Assembly: GCA_017409825.1 (NCBI GenBank)
Contig: JAFQRZ010000012.1
Span: 124,001 to 188,000, forward strand
DNA: 64,000 bases
Source of the DNA: Agathobacter sp.
Lineage (GTDB): Bacteria; Bacillota; Clostridia; Lachnospirales; Lachnospiraceae
Reading direction: 5' to 3'
Made by a program: the position numbers and the translations under genes. Shown piece after piece: positions 9,560-16,356 of this stretch. The notes under the pieces were generated by a model. That model was not told the origin of the DNA, ran no database searches, and worked only from the letters and a program-made list of their open reading frames with translations. Numbering within the stretch: the first letter of the stretch is position 1; each line of letters begins with the position of its first letter.

Positions 9560-9588
9560 ATTTTAGCACATGTCATTGCATTTTACAA
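9560..9588 (-). promoter_or_regulatory. Promoter of pgm
   Basis: On the minus strand TTGTAA (9588-9583), 17-bp spacer, TAAAAT (9565-9560), about 43 bp upstream of the pgm start. Confidence 0.6.
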
Positions 9589-9613
9589 ACATGTTTTGTT
9601 TTTCTTTTTTCTG

Positions 9614-9671
9614 CGTCGAACTTTGTCGAATGCTGTCGATAGGAATTCGCATTCCGTCAAACTTTGCCAAA
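9614..9671. promoter_or_regulatory. Five tandem 0A-box-like repeats between two divergent promoters
   Basis: CGTCGAA (9614), TGTCGAA (9624) and TGTCGAT (9634) repeat exactly every 10 bp. CGTCAAA (9655) and TGCCAAA (9665) follow in the same orientation, also 10 bp apart. TGTCGAA is the classical Spo0A box. The last copy ends 5 bp before the -35 of the plus-strand promoter at 9677, an activator-like position. The array also lies upstream of pgm. A response regulator with a Spo0A-type DNA-binding domain is encoded at 59136. Confidence 0.55.
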
Positions 9672-9676
9672 ATCTA

Positions 9677-9704
9677 TTGCATTCCATTTTGAGGATGCTA
9701 TACT
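9677..9704 (+). promoter_or_regulatory. Promoter of the 49-aa coiled-coil gene
   Basis: TTGCAT (9677-9682), 16-bp spacer, TATACT (9699-9704), 43 bp before the start codon and directly downstream of the 0A-box-like array. Confidence 0.6.
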
Positions 9705-9747
9705 TCAATTATCATATTTAAATCCACGGGAAATAGGAGATAATGTT

Positions 9748-9897
9748 ATGACACAATACGAAAATTACACAAAAGAAGAATTACTGAAACGCATCCAGAT
9801 TTTGGAGAAAACAATCCAGACACAGCATGAAACCATCAACCGTATGTTAGATGCTTATATATTAAATGCGGATACCGCAAACCAATCCACAAACTAG
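9748..9897 (+). CDS. Small coiled-coil protein, 49 aa
   Basis: Unrecognised. The start is the ATG at 9748, preceded by AGGAGATAATGTT; a longer in-frame reading from 9664 would overlap the promoter and is rejected. The peptide is highly charged and heptad-like (I-L-E-K-T-I..H-E-T-I-N-R-M-L-D-A-Y) with no signal peptide, so it is probably a cytoplasmic helical or dimeric protein. It has a promoter with adjacent 0A-box-like repeats and a strong terminator behind it, so it is a monocistronic regulated unit. Function unknown. Confidence 0.65.
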   Translation: MTQYENYTKEELLKRIQILEKTIQTQHETINRMLDAYILNADTANQSTN

Positions 9898-9930
9898 TTT
9901 TCATCTCATTTATTAAGACCATTTAGAAAA

Positions 9931-9981
9931 GAGTTGCCGCAACGTAGACTTTATCCTCGTCTGCACGCGGCAACTCTTTTT
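9931..9981 (+). terminator. Strong Rho-independent terminator
   Basis: GAGTTGCCGC (9931-9940) pairs with GCGGCAACTC (9967-9976), with an inner GTAGAC/GTCTGC stem, followed by TTTTT. It closes the 49-aa gene transcript. Confidence 0.9.
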
Positions 9982-10037
9982 GTGTCTGTCAAAGCTTAAA
10001 GCAATTCACAAAGCCGTTCGTACTGCCCAAAACCTGC

Positions 10038-10064
10038 AAATTTGACAGAGATGTCCTATATGCC
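10038..10064 (+). repeat. Conserved 26-bp motif, copy 1 (upstream of the secreted peptide)
   Basis: AATTTGACAGAGATGTCC followed by TATATGCC. The core GACA-GAGA-TGTC is an inverted repeat. Near-identical copies occur at 12382-12407 and 58689-58712. In all three the motif has the same orientation relative to the gene downstream of it. No -10 box follows TTGACA at the proper distance, so it is more likely a regulator site than a promoter. Confidence 0.5.
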
Positions 10065-10142
10065 TTTTTCCATATTGGTTCTACACTTTCTATATACTTT
10101 AAATCTTTTATCATTTTACGTTTATAGAAAGGAGACCAAACT

Positions 10143-10283
10143 ATGAAAAAAGCTATCGTTAAAGCTGTTGTATTATGTACACTTGCACTTTCCCTTTTAT
10201 TTATGGGTGTTGTATCTGTTGGCGTTGATACAGGTGTTGAAGTGTGTCATGATGGACCATACGAAATTGACTATGTATACTAA
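10143..10283 (+). CDS. Short secreted peptide precursor, 46 aa
   Basis: An ATG with an excellent ribosome binding site (GAAAGGAGACCAAACT) opens a 46-residue reading frame. It has a basic start (M-K-K-A-I-V-K), a hydrophobic stretch of about 20 residues typical of a Sec signal peptide, and a short polar, acidic C-terminus ending in C-H-D-G-P-Y-E-I-D-Y-V-Y. After signal cleavage only about 15-20 residues would remain, a size typical of linear signalling peptides. Its stop codon overlaps the convergent stop of the large double-HTH regulator by 3 bp. Inference: signal or pheromone for that regulator; a bacteriocin-like or lipid-anchored peptide is possible. Confidence 0.65.
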   Translation: MKKAIVKAVVLCTLALSLLFMGVVSVGVDTGVEVCHDGPYEIDYVY

Positions 10284-12160
10284 TTCACAGTTTCTAATTC
10301 ACAAAGTTTTTGAGCATAAAAATTTGACCAATTCATTCTACGAATAAGTTTACTTAAGATAATGCAGCTTTCTAATATCTTCTTAGCATTTTCTCCATCA
10401 ATTAGATCTGCCTCTAGTTGTTGAGCACACCATAAATTACTATAAAGATTATTAGAAAGCGCATTCATTCTTCTATTTTTCAAAAACAACTCTATCATTT
10501 CATTTCCTAATTTAATTGCCTCCTCATGTCTTCCTACATTCCCTAAATAACTCTCAAGCCCACCTGCCAAAAATGTCAGTTTAAATATATTTGCAGAATT
10601 GAATTTATAGTCATCTTTCTCCAAACATACCTCTTCAATTAATCGTTCACTTTCTTCCGCTAATTCTCCTGACGTTTCAAATGCCAAATCGAATAAACAA
10701 GTCCATTCCTCTCTCGTAAAAAACTTATTACCCATTTTAAATACACAACTTCTTGGAACAGAGCACTCTAATACCTCTGCACTTCTATGATATAACTCTT
10801 TCTTATCTATTTCTCTTTTCTGAAGAAGCAACCAATTTCTCCATCTTTTTATCTGTTGTCTATTATAGACAATCCCCATATGTAACTTATCTTCTAATAC
10901 ATTCAAATTATACTCCGACAATTCAATTTCTCTATTATTCATCCTTTCAACTACTTCAATCGACAGCATCAACGCTTCCACATCATTCGTAATAACCCTT
11001 GCTCTGCGATACTCCGCACACAATCCCATTTTCTCAAACAGGGCACGGACCAGGTCGACCGAAGGATTCATGCCTTCACGTTCGAATCGAATGATGGTCT
11101 TAGCCGAACAGATGCCTTCTCCAAGCTTCACGCGGGATAGGTTCAGCATATTGCGTCTGGTTTCGATGACCTCAACCATGTTATGGCATTCCGTTTCATA
11201 GTAGAGATAACAAAAATCCGACATATATGGAGCGACTTTGTACTCCTCATAGAGTTCTTTGAAGACGTTCTCCCATGCATTATTATCCTTTAACATTTCG
11301 TCCAGCTCGCTTTTCTCGGAGGCTGGGATGTCGAACTTCATCAAATGTTCCGCAAGGCTGCGCCTACTTTCCGTAAGCTCGATGAAATAATACAAACGGC
11401 TGGTATCACGTAGCAGTTCAATCGCATTGTGACACAGTTCCAAACCGCGACGACAGGCAGCCTCATCCGGACTTCCATCCAACAAGAGTTGGCAAATGTA
11501 GTAAACAATCTTGGGATAGACTTTCGCCTTTTGCAATTTCTCCCAACAGGAATTTTCTATGTAGGCAATCAATTTTTCATACTCAGAAATGCGCCATGCA
11601 TTTACATCACGCACGACCTTCTTCGGCGAACTCAAACGCATTTGCTCCGCAATCAAATTGATTTCCTGGTCAGCTAGCAGATGAAACCCCGACAATGCTT
11701 TGTCCGGGTTAGAAACCGTGCACTTAACCGCTTTCTTGATACATGTTAGCAGCTCCTCTTCATCAGCACCCTCAAGGCTCATGATAATGAAACGCATCGC
11801 TTCCACGAACTGCACATTGATTCGATTTAACCCTTCCAAGGCCTCATACTCGCACAGCTCTGCTTTCGCCTTAGAAAGTTTTCGCTCCTCAATCGCTTTC
11901 ACAATGCGAAGTCTTTGTTCCCATCTGACATACTCTTTTGGTTGAAGATAATCCTCGTACTTTTCGCCCGAAATTCCTAATCTGGCAGTCAGTCTGTCAC
12001 GCATCAATTTCTCTGCCAAACGATTGCCTTTCTCGAATCGGTTCATTCCGCTTACCGTGCAGATACCTTTACACACAGTCTCTTGCGACACCTTATGCAT
12101 TTCTCTTAGCGCTCTTAAGAAACCATGATAATTTATCTGGTCACGTTCGTTTACGTACAT
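10280..12160 (-). CDS. Large helical regulator with two HTH domains, 626 aa (RRNPP-like candidate)
   Basis: An N-terminal Cro/CI-type HTH covers about residues 10-65 (K-V-S-Q-E-T-V-C-K-G-I-C-T-V-S-G-M-N-R-F-E-K-G). A second HTH lies near residues 330-385 (R-V-K-L-G-E-G-I-C-S-A-K-T-I-I-R-F-E-R-E-G). The rest is all-helical, leucine-rich and TPR-like. HTH plus a long helical-repeat domain is the architecture of peptide-sensing RRNPP regulators, though two HTHs in one chain is unusual. The ATG at 12160 is preceded by AAGGAGACACAAGA; longer readings overlap the promoter at 12195-12223 and are rejected. The secreted peptide gene at 10143 faces it tail to tail. Confidence 0.8.
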   Translation of the reverse strand: MYVNERDQINYHGFLRALREMHKVSQETVCKGICTVSGMNRFEKGNRLAEKLMRDRLTARLGISGEKYEDYLQPKEYVRWEQRLRIVKAIEERKLSKAKAELCEYEALEGLNRINVQFVEAMRFIIMSLEGADEEELLTCIKKAVKCTVSNPDKALSGFHLLADQEINLIAEQMRLSSPKKVVRDVNAWRISEYEKLIAYIENSCWEKLQKAKVYPKIVYYICQLLLDGSPDEAACRRGLELCHNAIELLRDTSRLYYFIELTESRRSLAEHLMKFDIPASEKSELDEMLKDNNAWENVFKELYEEYKVAPYMSDFCYLYYETECHNMVEVIETRRNMLNLSRVKLGEGICSAKTIIRFEREGMNPSVDLVRALFEKMGLCAEYRRARVITNDVEALMLSIEVVERMNNREIELSEYNLNVLEDKLHMGIVYNRQQIKRWRNWLLLQKREIDKKELYHRSAEVLECSVPRSCVFKMGNKFFTREEWTCLFDLAFETSGELAEESERLIEEVCLEKDDYKFNSANIFKLTFLAGGLESYLGNVGRHEEAIKLGNEMIELFLKNRRMNALSNNLYSNLWCAQQLEADLIDGENAKKILESCIILSKLIRRMNWSNFYAQKLCELETVN

Positions 12161-12194
12161 TCTTGTGTCTCCTTCGTATAAGTTATTCCCCATT

Positions 12195-12223
12195 ATTATA
12201 TACGAATTAAACTTTTTGAGCAA
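12195..12223 (-). promoter_or_regulatory. Promoter of the double-HTH regulator
   Basis: TTGCTC (12223-12218), 17-bp spacer, perfect TATAAT (12200-12195) on the minus strand. It leaves a leader of about 28 nt before the ATG at 12160 and so fixes the start choice. Confidence 0.75.
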
Positions 12224-12229
12224 CGCAAA

Positions 12230-12253
12230 AGGAGTGTACTTTCGTACACTCCT
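12230..12253 (-). terminator. Hairpin with GAAA loop, probable terminator of nagB read-through
   Basis: AGGAGTGTAC / GTACACTCCT with a 4-nt GAAA loop on the minus strand, followed by TTTTGCGTT. It lies 157 bp beyond the nagB stop and only a few bases before the -35 of the next gene. Confidence 0.65.
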
Positions 12254-12409
12254 TCTGCGTTTTGATAAGATGTTTCTGGTAGCTTTGCGGTTGATAAAAT
12301 ATATTTTGTTTTGGAAACATATTTTTTGTCCCCCGCTACCAGGTGGGGGACATATAAATCATATCGCTTTTTATGTCCTCTGCATATAGGACATTTCTGT
12401 CAAATTTGA
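12254..12409. repeat. nagB-regulator intergenic region with inverted repeats and motif copy 2
   Basis: Contains the inverted repeat GTCCCCC (12328-12334) / GGGGGAC (12345-12351), and ATGTCCT..AGGACAT (12373-12394). The latter overlaps the second copy of the conserved motif (12382-12407; minus strand reads AAATTTGACAGAAATGTCC then TATATGC). The motif starts 3 bp past the nagB stop codon and points toward the double-HTH regulator gene. No gene with a ribosome binding site was found in this stretch. Confidence 0.5.
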
Positions 12410-13150
12410 TTAGATGCGGTCTGCAATTTTTGCAAAAGCTGCTTCATCACCAACAACTACCACGTCTTCATGTAACTGAAGGATAGATGCTGGAACCTGT
12501 GGAGTGATATCGCCAAAGAATGCTTTTTCTACGATATCTGCTTTGTCTGCACCACTAACAACAACGAGAACCTTCTTTGCCTGCATGATAGTGCCGATAC
12601 CCATTGTATAAGCCTGAGTAGGAACATCTTCCTTGCTTGCAAAGAAACGTGCGTTAGCATCGATTGTAGACTGTGTAAGGTTTACGCAGTTTGTATCTTT
12701 TACAAATTTGTCGCATGGTTCATTGAAACCGATGTGGCCATTGTGACCCATACCAAGAAGCTGCAAATCCTGTCCGCCTGATTTACGAACGATTTCATCA
12801 TACTGCTTGCATGCTGCTTCTGCATCTTCGATTGTTCCGTCTGGAACATAAGTATTGTTTTTATCAATATTAATCTTGCTGAATAAGTGATGGTTCATGA
12901 ACCAGTAGTAGCTCTGGTCGTTATCATGTGTAAGGCCTCTGTATTCGTCTAAGTTTACGCTAGTAACTTTAGAGAAATCCAAGTCTCCGTTTTCGTAGCC
13001 TTCTACCAATCTTTCATAAGTACCGATTGGTGTAGAACCTGTAGCTAAGCCAAGTACGCAGTTTGGTTTGCTTACAACCTGTGCGCCGATAATGTTCGCA
13101 GCTTTTCTACTCATATCCGCATAGTCTTTTGTCTTAATAAATCGAATCAT
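12410..13150 (-). CDS. nagB: Glucosamine-6-phosphate deaminase, 246 aa
   Basis: Converts glucosamine-6-phosphate to fructose-6-phosphate and ammonia, balancing amino-sugar use against wall synthesis. Visible motifs are L-G-L-A-T-G-S-T-P near residue 35, the catalytic N-L-D-E-Y-R-G, and G-M-G-H-N-G-H-I-G-F-N-E-P. The length fits the short bacterial NagB. A longer reading starts at a GTG at 13159 that lies inside the AGAGGTG ribosome binding site, so the ATG at 13150 is chosen. Transcribed alone from a good promoter with an inverted repeat next to its -35. Confidence 0.95.
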   Translation of the reverse strand: MIRFIKTKDYADMSRKAANIIGAQVVSKPNCVLGLATGSTPIGTYERLVEGYENGDLDFSKVTSVNLDEYRGLTHDNDQSYYWFMNHHLFSKINIDKNNTYVPDGTIEDAEAACKQYDEIVRKSGGQDLQLLGMGHNGHIGFNEPCDKFVKDTNCVNLTQSTIDANARFFASKEDVPTQAYTMGIGTIMQAKKVLVVVSGADKADIVEKAFFGDITPQVPASILQLHEDVVVVGDEAAFAKIADRI

Positions 13151-13198
13151 TTTTGTCACCTCTTTGACCTTTCTGTAACAAACAATTATTACACCAAA

Positions 13199-13226
13199 AT
13201 AATACTCCTCTCATTTGAGATGTCAA
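13199..13226 (-). promoter_or_regulatory. Promoter of nagB
   Basis: Minus strand TTGACA (13226-13221), 16-bp spacer, TATTAT (13204-13199). Confidence 0.65.
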
Positions 13227-13236
13227 GTAAATTTTA

Positions 13237-13259
13237 TACCATTTAGACACTATATGGTA
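13237..13259. promoter_or_regulatory. Inverted repeat operator candidate between nagB and an XRE gene
   Basis: TACCAT (13237-13242) and ATGGTA (13254-13259) separated by 11 bp, lying between the -35 boxes of the divergent nagB and XRE promoters. The half-sites resemble those of the larger palindromes at 16106, 20481 and 58623. Confidence 0.4.
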
Positions 13260-13264
13260 GCTTT

Positions 13265-13294
13265 TTGAAAATTTTTCCATATCTTCCGTATGAT
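13265..13294 (+). promoter_or_regulatory. Promoter of the 72-aa XRE gene
   Basis: TTGAAA (13265-13270), 18-bp spacer, TATGAT (13289-13294), about 50 bp before the start codon. Confidence 0.5.
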
Positions 13295-13347
13295 AGAAGT
13301 AGATACTTGTTTTTACGAAAAAAGAAAGTTACGGAGGATAAAATGCC

Positions 13348-13566
13348 ATGCAATTTAGACGTATTCGAGATTTAAGAGAAGACCATGACCTGACTCAGCA
13401 GCAAGTCGCAGACAAACTCTGCTGTCAGAGAGAAGTTTATCGCCGCTATGAAAATGGCATTCGCGAAATACCAGTTTCCTATGTGATTCAGCTAGCCAAA
13501 TTCTATGACGTGTCGATTGACTATTTATTGGGAGAAAGCAATGTCAAAACAAGGGCTTCGAAATAG
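13348..13566 (+). CDS. XRE-family transcriptional regulator, 72 aa
   Basis: Stand-alone Cro/CI helix-turn-helix protein: I-R-D-L-R-E-D-H-D-L-T-Q-Q-Q-V-A-D-K-L, then R-R-Y-E-N-G-I-R-E-I-P-V-S-Y-V-I-Q-L-A, ending Y-D-V-S-I-D-Y-L-L-G-E-S. This is the classic compact repressor type. The ribosome binding site GGAGG lies 10 nt before the ATG; a second ATG 5 bp upstream is out of frame. It is divergent from nagB across a shared intergenic operator candidate, so autoregulation or nagB control is plausible. It shares a bidirectional terminator with the SH3 gene. Confidence 0.88.
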   Translation: MQFRRIRDLREDHDLTQQQVADKLCCQREVYRRYENGIREIPVSYVIQLAKFYDVSIDYLLGESNVKTRASK

Positions 13567-13590
13567 CGGACGAGGATTCGGTGGGCTATG

Positions 13591-13622
13591 AAAAAGCGCA
13601 GGCATCATGCCTGCGCTTTTTT
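13591..13622. terminator. Bidirectional Rho-independent terminator
   Basis: AGCGCAGGCA (13595-13604), loop TCA, TGCCTGCGCT (13608-13617), with AAAA before and TTTTTT after, so it works for both the XRE gene and the convergent SH3 gene. Confidence 0.93.
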
Positions 13623-13626
13623 ACTC

Positions 13627-14478
13627 CTATTCTTCTGTATCATCTATCTCTTCGCCAACTGGTGCACCTTCATCATTTGAGGAACCGGTATCACTAGAAG
13701 ATTCCGATTCGCTGGTAGTTTCAGATTCTGATTCACTTGGAGTTTCGGATTCACTTGGTGTCTCACTTGGCTTCTCTGATTCGCTTGGTGTTTCACTTGG
13801 CTTCTCTGATTCACTTGGTGTTTCAGATTCGCTTGGTGTTTCACTTGGCTTCTCTGATTCACTAGGTTTTTCGGATTCGCTTGGTGTTTCACTTGGCTTT
13901 TCTGACTCGCTTGGTTTCTGCGATTCACTTGGCTTTGTAGACTCACTTGGCTTCGTAGATTCACTTGGCTGTGTTGGTCTACTTGGCTGACTTGGAGTCG
14001 AAGGAGCATTATCACTATATGGTGATGATGACAAATATTCCGCCTTAATATAAGCAGTCTTGCCCTCGAAAATAACCTTCTGCCATTCGTTCTCTACATC
14101 ACCTACTGCAGTAATGCTAGAACCTTTTTTCAAATTGCCAACCCAATCATAATTACGACCTGGGCCACTACGTACATTTACAGAATCTGTCGTATACAAT
14201 GTCTTCGTTTCTGGAACATCTGTCGAAGGAACATCTACCGGATTATCTACATCTGGATCGTCCACAACAGGGGCATTTCCCTCCGTAGACTGAACATCTT
14301 CTGTTCCTTGCATTTCTGACTGGAACCAATCATCTACATCAAACGAAGTATCCATTTCAGAAAAATTGTATGATGGTTCTGGTTCCCCACTACGCTTAAT
14401 CGCTGTACCGATGCAAGCAATCACTACCACAACCAATAATATGGAAATAATCTGCAAAAACAACTTTTTAAAATCCAT
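13627..14478 (-). CDS. Membrane-anchored SH3 protein with Ser/Glu/Pro repeat tail, 283 aa
   Basis: One N-terminal TM segment (about residues 8-27) is followed by an acidic linker, then a bacterial SH3 domain at about 92-150. Its signature is V-N-V-R-S-G-P-G-R-N-Y-D-W-V-G, ending A-Y-I-K-A-E-Y-L. The last 120 residues are a low-complexity extracellular tail of S-E-S/S-E-K-P/S-E-T-P units, ending D-D-T-E-E. The SH3 domain probably binds peptidoglycan or wall polymers. No LPxTG sorting signal or catalytic domain is present. The tail is a likely site for length variation or glycosylation. Ribosome binding site GAGGGTGAG; a clear promoter lies upstream. Confidence 0.85.
   Translation of the reverse strand: MDFKKLFLQIISILLVVVVIACIGTAIKRSGEPEPSYNFSEMDTSFDVDDWFQSEMQGTEDVQSTEGNAPVVDDPDVDNPVDVPSTDVPETKTLYTTDSVNVRSGPGRNYDWVGNLKKGSSITAVGDVENEWQKVIFEGKTAYIKAEYLSSSPYSDNAPSTPSQPSRPTQPSESTKPSESTKPSESQKPSESEKPSETPSESEKPSESEKPSETPSESETPSESEKPSETPSESEKPSETPSESETPSESESETTSESESSSDTGSSNDEGAPVGEEIDDTEE
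13690..13990. repeat. Imperfect coding repeats (Ser-Glu-x-Pro) in the SH3 protein
   Basis: Tandem 12-bp-type units (plus-strand TTCGCTTGG/TTCACTTGG with GTTTC or CTTCTC linkers) encode the Ser-rich tail. Copies differ at third positions, and the array could expand or contract by recombination without breaking frame. Confidence 0.8.
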
Positions 14479-14530
14479 AACTCACCCTCACTAGTCTCTC
14501 TCGTAAGCAAATCACATTACATATAGATTG

Positions 14531-14559
14531 ATTATAGCATATAGTTTGGGAATTTACAA
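14531..14559 (-). promoter_or_regulatory. Promoter of the SH3 gene
   Basis: Minus strand TTGTAA (14559-14554), 17-bp spacer, perfect TATAAT (14536-14531). Confidence 0.7.
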
Positions 14560-14697
14560 ATAAAAGTGGAAAAAAGAATGCATAAAGTAAAATCTTAAAT
14601 TCTATGACTCCATTCTCATTTCCATAAATGCATCTATCTTTTCCCGACCTATCGTGCTACAATCATTCTATCTTCAAACATAAAAAGGATTATCACT

Positions 14698-15714
14698 ATG
14701 CAACCACAAACCACAACATCTCGTATCTCCTGGATTGACATGGCAAAAGGTTATGGGACTATACTCGTTATTTATGCCCACCTAGGCGTTGGACCATTAT
14801 GGACATGGATATACAGCTTCCATTTGCCATTGTTCTTTTTCCTATCAGGATACGTGTTTAACATAAAACATAATTTGAAAGACTTTCTCTTCAAAAAAAT
14901 GAAATCCATTGTAATTCCATACTTCTGTCTTGGAATACCGATGTATCTCTTTCGAGAAACATACACTTTATTGATAGCAGGGAACTTCTCGCTAGCAGAG
15001 GCTTGCTATCATTTCAAACAATTGCTCCTTCAACAACGCTTCTGGACATTATGGTTTATTGCATGCTTATTTTGCCTAAATATCGCTTTTTATGCGATAG
15101 CCAAGCTATTTCGCAACGAATGGCAAATTGCGTTAATTTCGGTCATTTTCGCGTGTGTAGGGCTATGCTATTACAAGCTAGGCGGCACACCTTTATACTG
15201 GAATGCCGATGTCTGCCTTACCGCTATGCCATTTTTTGCATTCGGATATTTATATAAGCTTCATGCAAAGCAAGTAGATGATTTTATTATGAGCAAAAGC
15301 ATTTTGTTCTTCGCTATATTTGCTCTAATTAATATAGTCTCTTGGCGTCTATCTTTAGATGAAACAGGGCTAGGGTTAGAAATGTTTGAATCCAATTATG
15401 GAAATCCTATTTTTACACATATAGCTGCATTTGCAGGAATATTCTGCGTGATAATCGCATCGAAACGGTTTACCTTAGAACCGATTCGATACCTCGGTGA
15501 GAACTCGATGATTTATTATGCTTGGCACCAAACGATTATGATACCGATTTTCACAAAGGTATTTTCTTTTGTCGGAATAGATATTTTGACAAGTTATGGT
15601 TTAATAGGAATCGTAATATATAAATGTATTTGTTTGATAGGAATTGTGGTAGCCTTGACATTTTGTAATTGGTGCATTGGGAAGTTAGGATGGAAATTTA
15701 TGGTGGGGAAATAA
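14698..15714 (+). CDS. Acyltransferase-3 family membrane protein, 338 aa
   Basis: About ten hydrophobic segments with the Acyltransferase_3 signature at the N-terminus: W-I-D-M-A-K-G-Y-G-T-I-L-V-I-Y-A-H, then Y-S-F-H-L-P-L-F-F-F-L-S-G-Y. The first histidine of this region is the expected catalytic one. Family members O-acetylate wall or exported sugars using cytoplasmic acyl-CoA. The ribosome binding site is AAAGGATT. The gene stands alone, with a bidirectional terminator shared with the convergent XRE gene. The acceptor is unknown. Confidence 0.85.
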   Translation: MQPQTTTSRISWIDMAKGYGTILVIYAHLGVGPLWTWIYSFHLPLFFFLSGYVFNIKHNLKDFLFKKMKSIVIPYFCLGIPMYLFRETYTLLIAGNFSLAEACYHFKQLLLQQRFWTLWFIACLFCLNIAFYAIAKLFRNEWQIALISVIFACVGLCYYKLGGTPLYWNADVCLTAMPFFAFGYLYKLHAKQVDDFIMSKSILFFAIFALINIVSWRLSLDETGLGLEMFESNYGNPIFTHIAAFAGIFCVIIASKRFTLEPIRYLGENSMIYYAWHQTIMIPIFTKVFSFVGIDILTSYGLIGIVIYKCICLIGIVVALTFCNWCIGKLGWKFMVGK

Positions 15715-15722
15715 ATAACTTT

Positions 15723-15756
15723 AAAAAGCAGACACTGTTTTCACAATGTCTGCTTT
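15723..15756. terminator. Bidirectional terminator
   Basis: AAAAAGCAGACA / TGTCTGCTTT hairpin (AGCAGACA 15727-15734, TGTCTGCT 15747-15754). A T5 run follows on the minus strand and TTTC on the plus strand. Confidence 0.8.
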
Positions 15757-15759
15757 CAC

Positions 15760-16011
15760 CTAATCGCAATCTTTCATAGCATCTTCAAATTCCTGCGTAT
15801 CAAAAAATTCTTTCATAGATACACCTAATCCGTCACAAATTTTCATAATAGTAAATATCCCCGGGTTTTGCGTAGTGCCCTCCATAATATGCAGCAATGT
15901 TGTCATCGGAATTGTCGCCTTGTACGATAACGTATAATAGGAAACCCCTTTCTCCTTGCAAAGCTGAGCAATTCGCGCTATCAGCATTTTCTGAACCTCA
16001 TTTTTCATCAT
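15760..16011 (-). CDS. XRE-family repressor, paralogue A, 83 aa
   Basis: Compact Cro/CI helix-turn-helix protein. The recognisable core is L-C-K-E-K-G-V-S-Y-Y-T-L-S-Y-K-A-T-I-P, then N-P-G-I-F-T-I-M-K-I-C-D-G-L-G-V and E-F-F-D-T-Q-E-F-E. It is closely related to the proteins at 58331 and 58710. Three ATG codons lie close together. GAGGAA is placed best for the one at 16011; an ATG at 16017 is too close to it. Its promoter carries the same 40-bp palindrome as the operon at 16357-20427, so it is the leading candidate for repressor of that operon and itself. Confidence 0.88.
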   Translation of the reverse strand: MMKNEVQKMLIARIAQLCKEKGVSYYTLSYKATIPMTTLLHIMEGTTQNPGIFTIMKICDGLGVSMKEFFDTQEFEDAMKDCD

Positions 16012-16081
16012 GTTCATTTCCTCTTTCGAACTTCATCCATGGATAAATCGCATCCATGAATCCCTTACTACAACCATTGCT

Positions 16082-16145
16082 ATTATATAACAAATAAAAT
16101 TCAAATGCTTACCGTATATGGTTGTAGTGCCGAATATGGTAGGTG
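16082..16145 (-). promoter_or_regulatory. Promoter with 40-bp palindromic operator, copy 1
   Basis: TATAAT on the minus strand (16087-16082). After an 18-bp gap comes the palindrome 16106-16145: arms TGCTTACCGTATATGG and CCGAATATGGTAGGTG around an 8-bp centre TTGTAGTG. The expected -35 hexamer falls inside the near arm. The spacing between -10 and palindrome is identical to that at 20457-20520. Confidence 0.7.
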
Positions 16146-16251
16146 TATGCGATTATAAAAACCATACTCATATAAAATTTAGTTCCCAAAAAGAAAAGTT
16201 AACCGAGAATGTCAAAGGACATGTCCGTAAAATTATAGCATAAGGAGAGTA

Positions 16252-16350
16252 ATGTTTCTGAACAATCATACTATTCCTCGTGGATTCGGAGTAAAAATGG
16301 GTACCCTAGAACCAAACCCTAACTACGGGTTGTCTTTCTCTTTTCCGTAA
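16252..16350 (+). CDS. Possible small peptide, 32 aa
   Basis: ATG preceded by AAGGAGAGTA at ideal spacing opens a 32-codon frame (M-F-L-N-N-H-T-I-P-R-G-F-G and so on), ending N-Y-G-L-S-F-S-F-P then TAA. It lies on the plus strand in the 345-bp gap between the XRE gene and the four-TM gene, reading toward the end of the latter. No clear plus-strand promoter and no known family were seen. The good ribosome binding site is the only positive evidence; it could be chance. Elsewhere in the gap only a weak AACCC/GGGTT inverted repeat was seen. Confidence 0.3.
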   Translation: MFLNNHTIPRGFGVKMGTLEPNPNYGLSFSFP

Positions 16351-16356
16351 TAATTT

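Noticed and set aside
9664..9747. Longer N-terminus for the 49-aa gene
   Set aside because: It would include the promoter TATACT, and the internal ATG has the AGGAGA ribosome binding site.
10041..10064. TTGACA of the 26-bp motif as a normal -35 box
   Set aside because: None of the three copies has a -10 hexamer 16-18 bp downstream.
12328..12351. GTCCCCC/GGGGGAC hairpin as terminator of nagB
   Set aside because: On the minus strand it is followed by A residues; the T-run is on the wrong side. Kept only as an inverted repeat.
13690..13990. CRISPR-like periodicity
   Set aside because: Units are contiguous 12-30 bp coding repeats without unique spacers and stay in one reading frame.
13607..14015. 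Two long alternative frames over the Ser-rich region (one rich in S-L-G-V-S, one rich in Q-V-N)
   Set aside because: Shadow frames of the coding repeats of the SH3 protein; no ribosome binding site, and composition simply reflects the repeated DNA.
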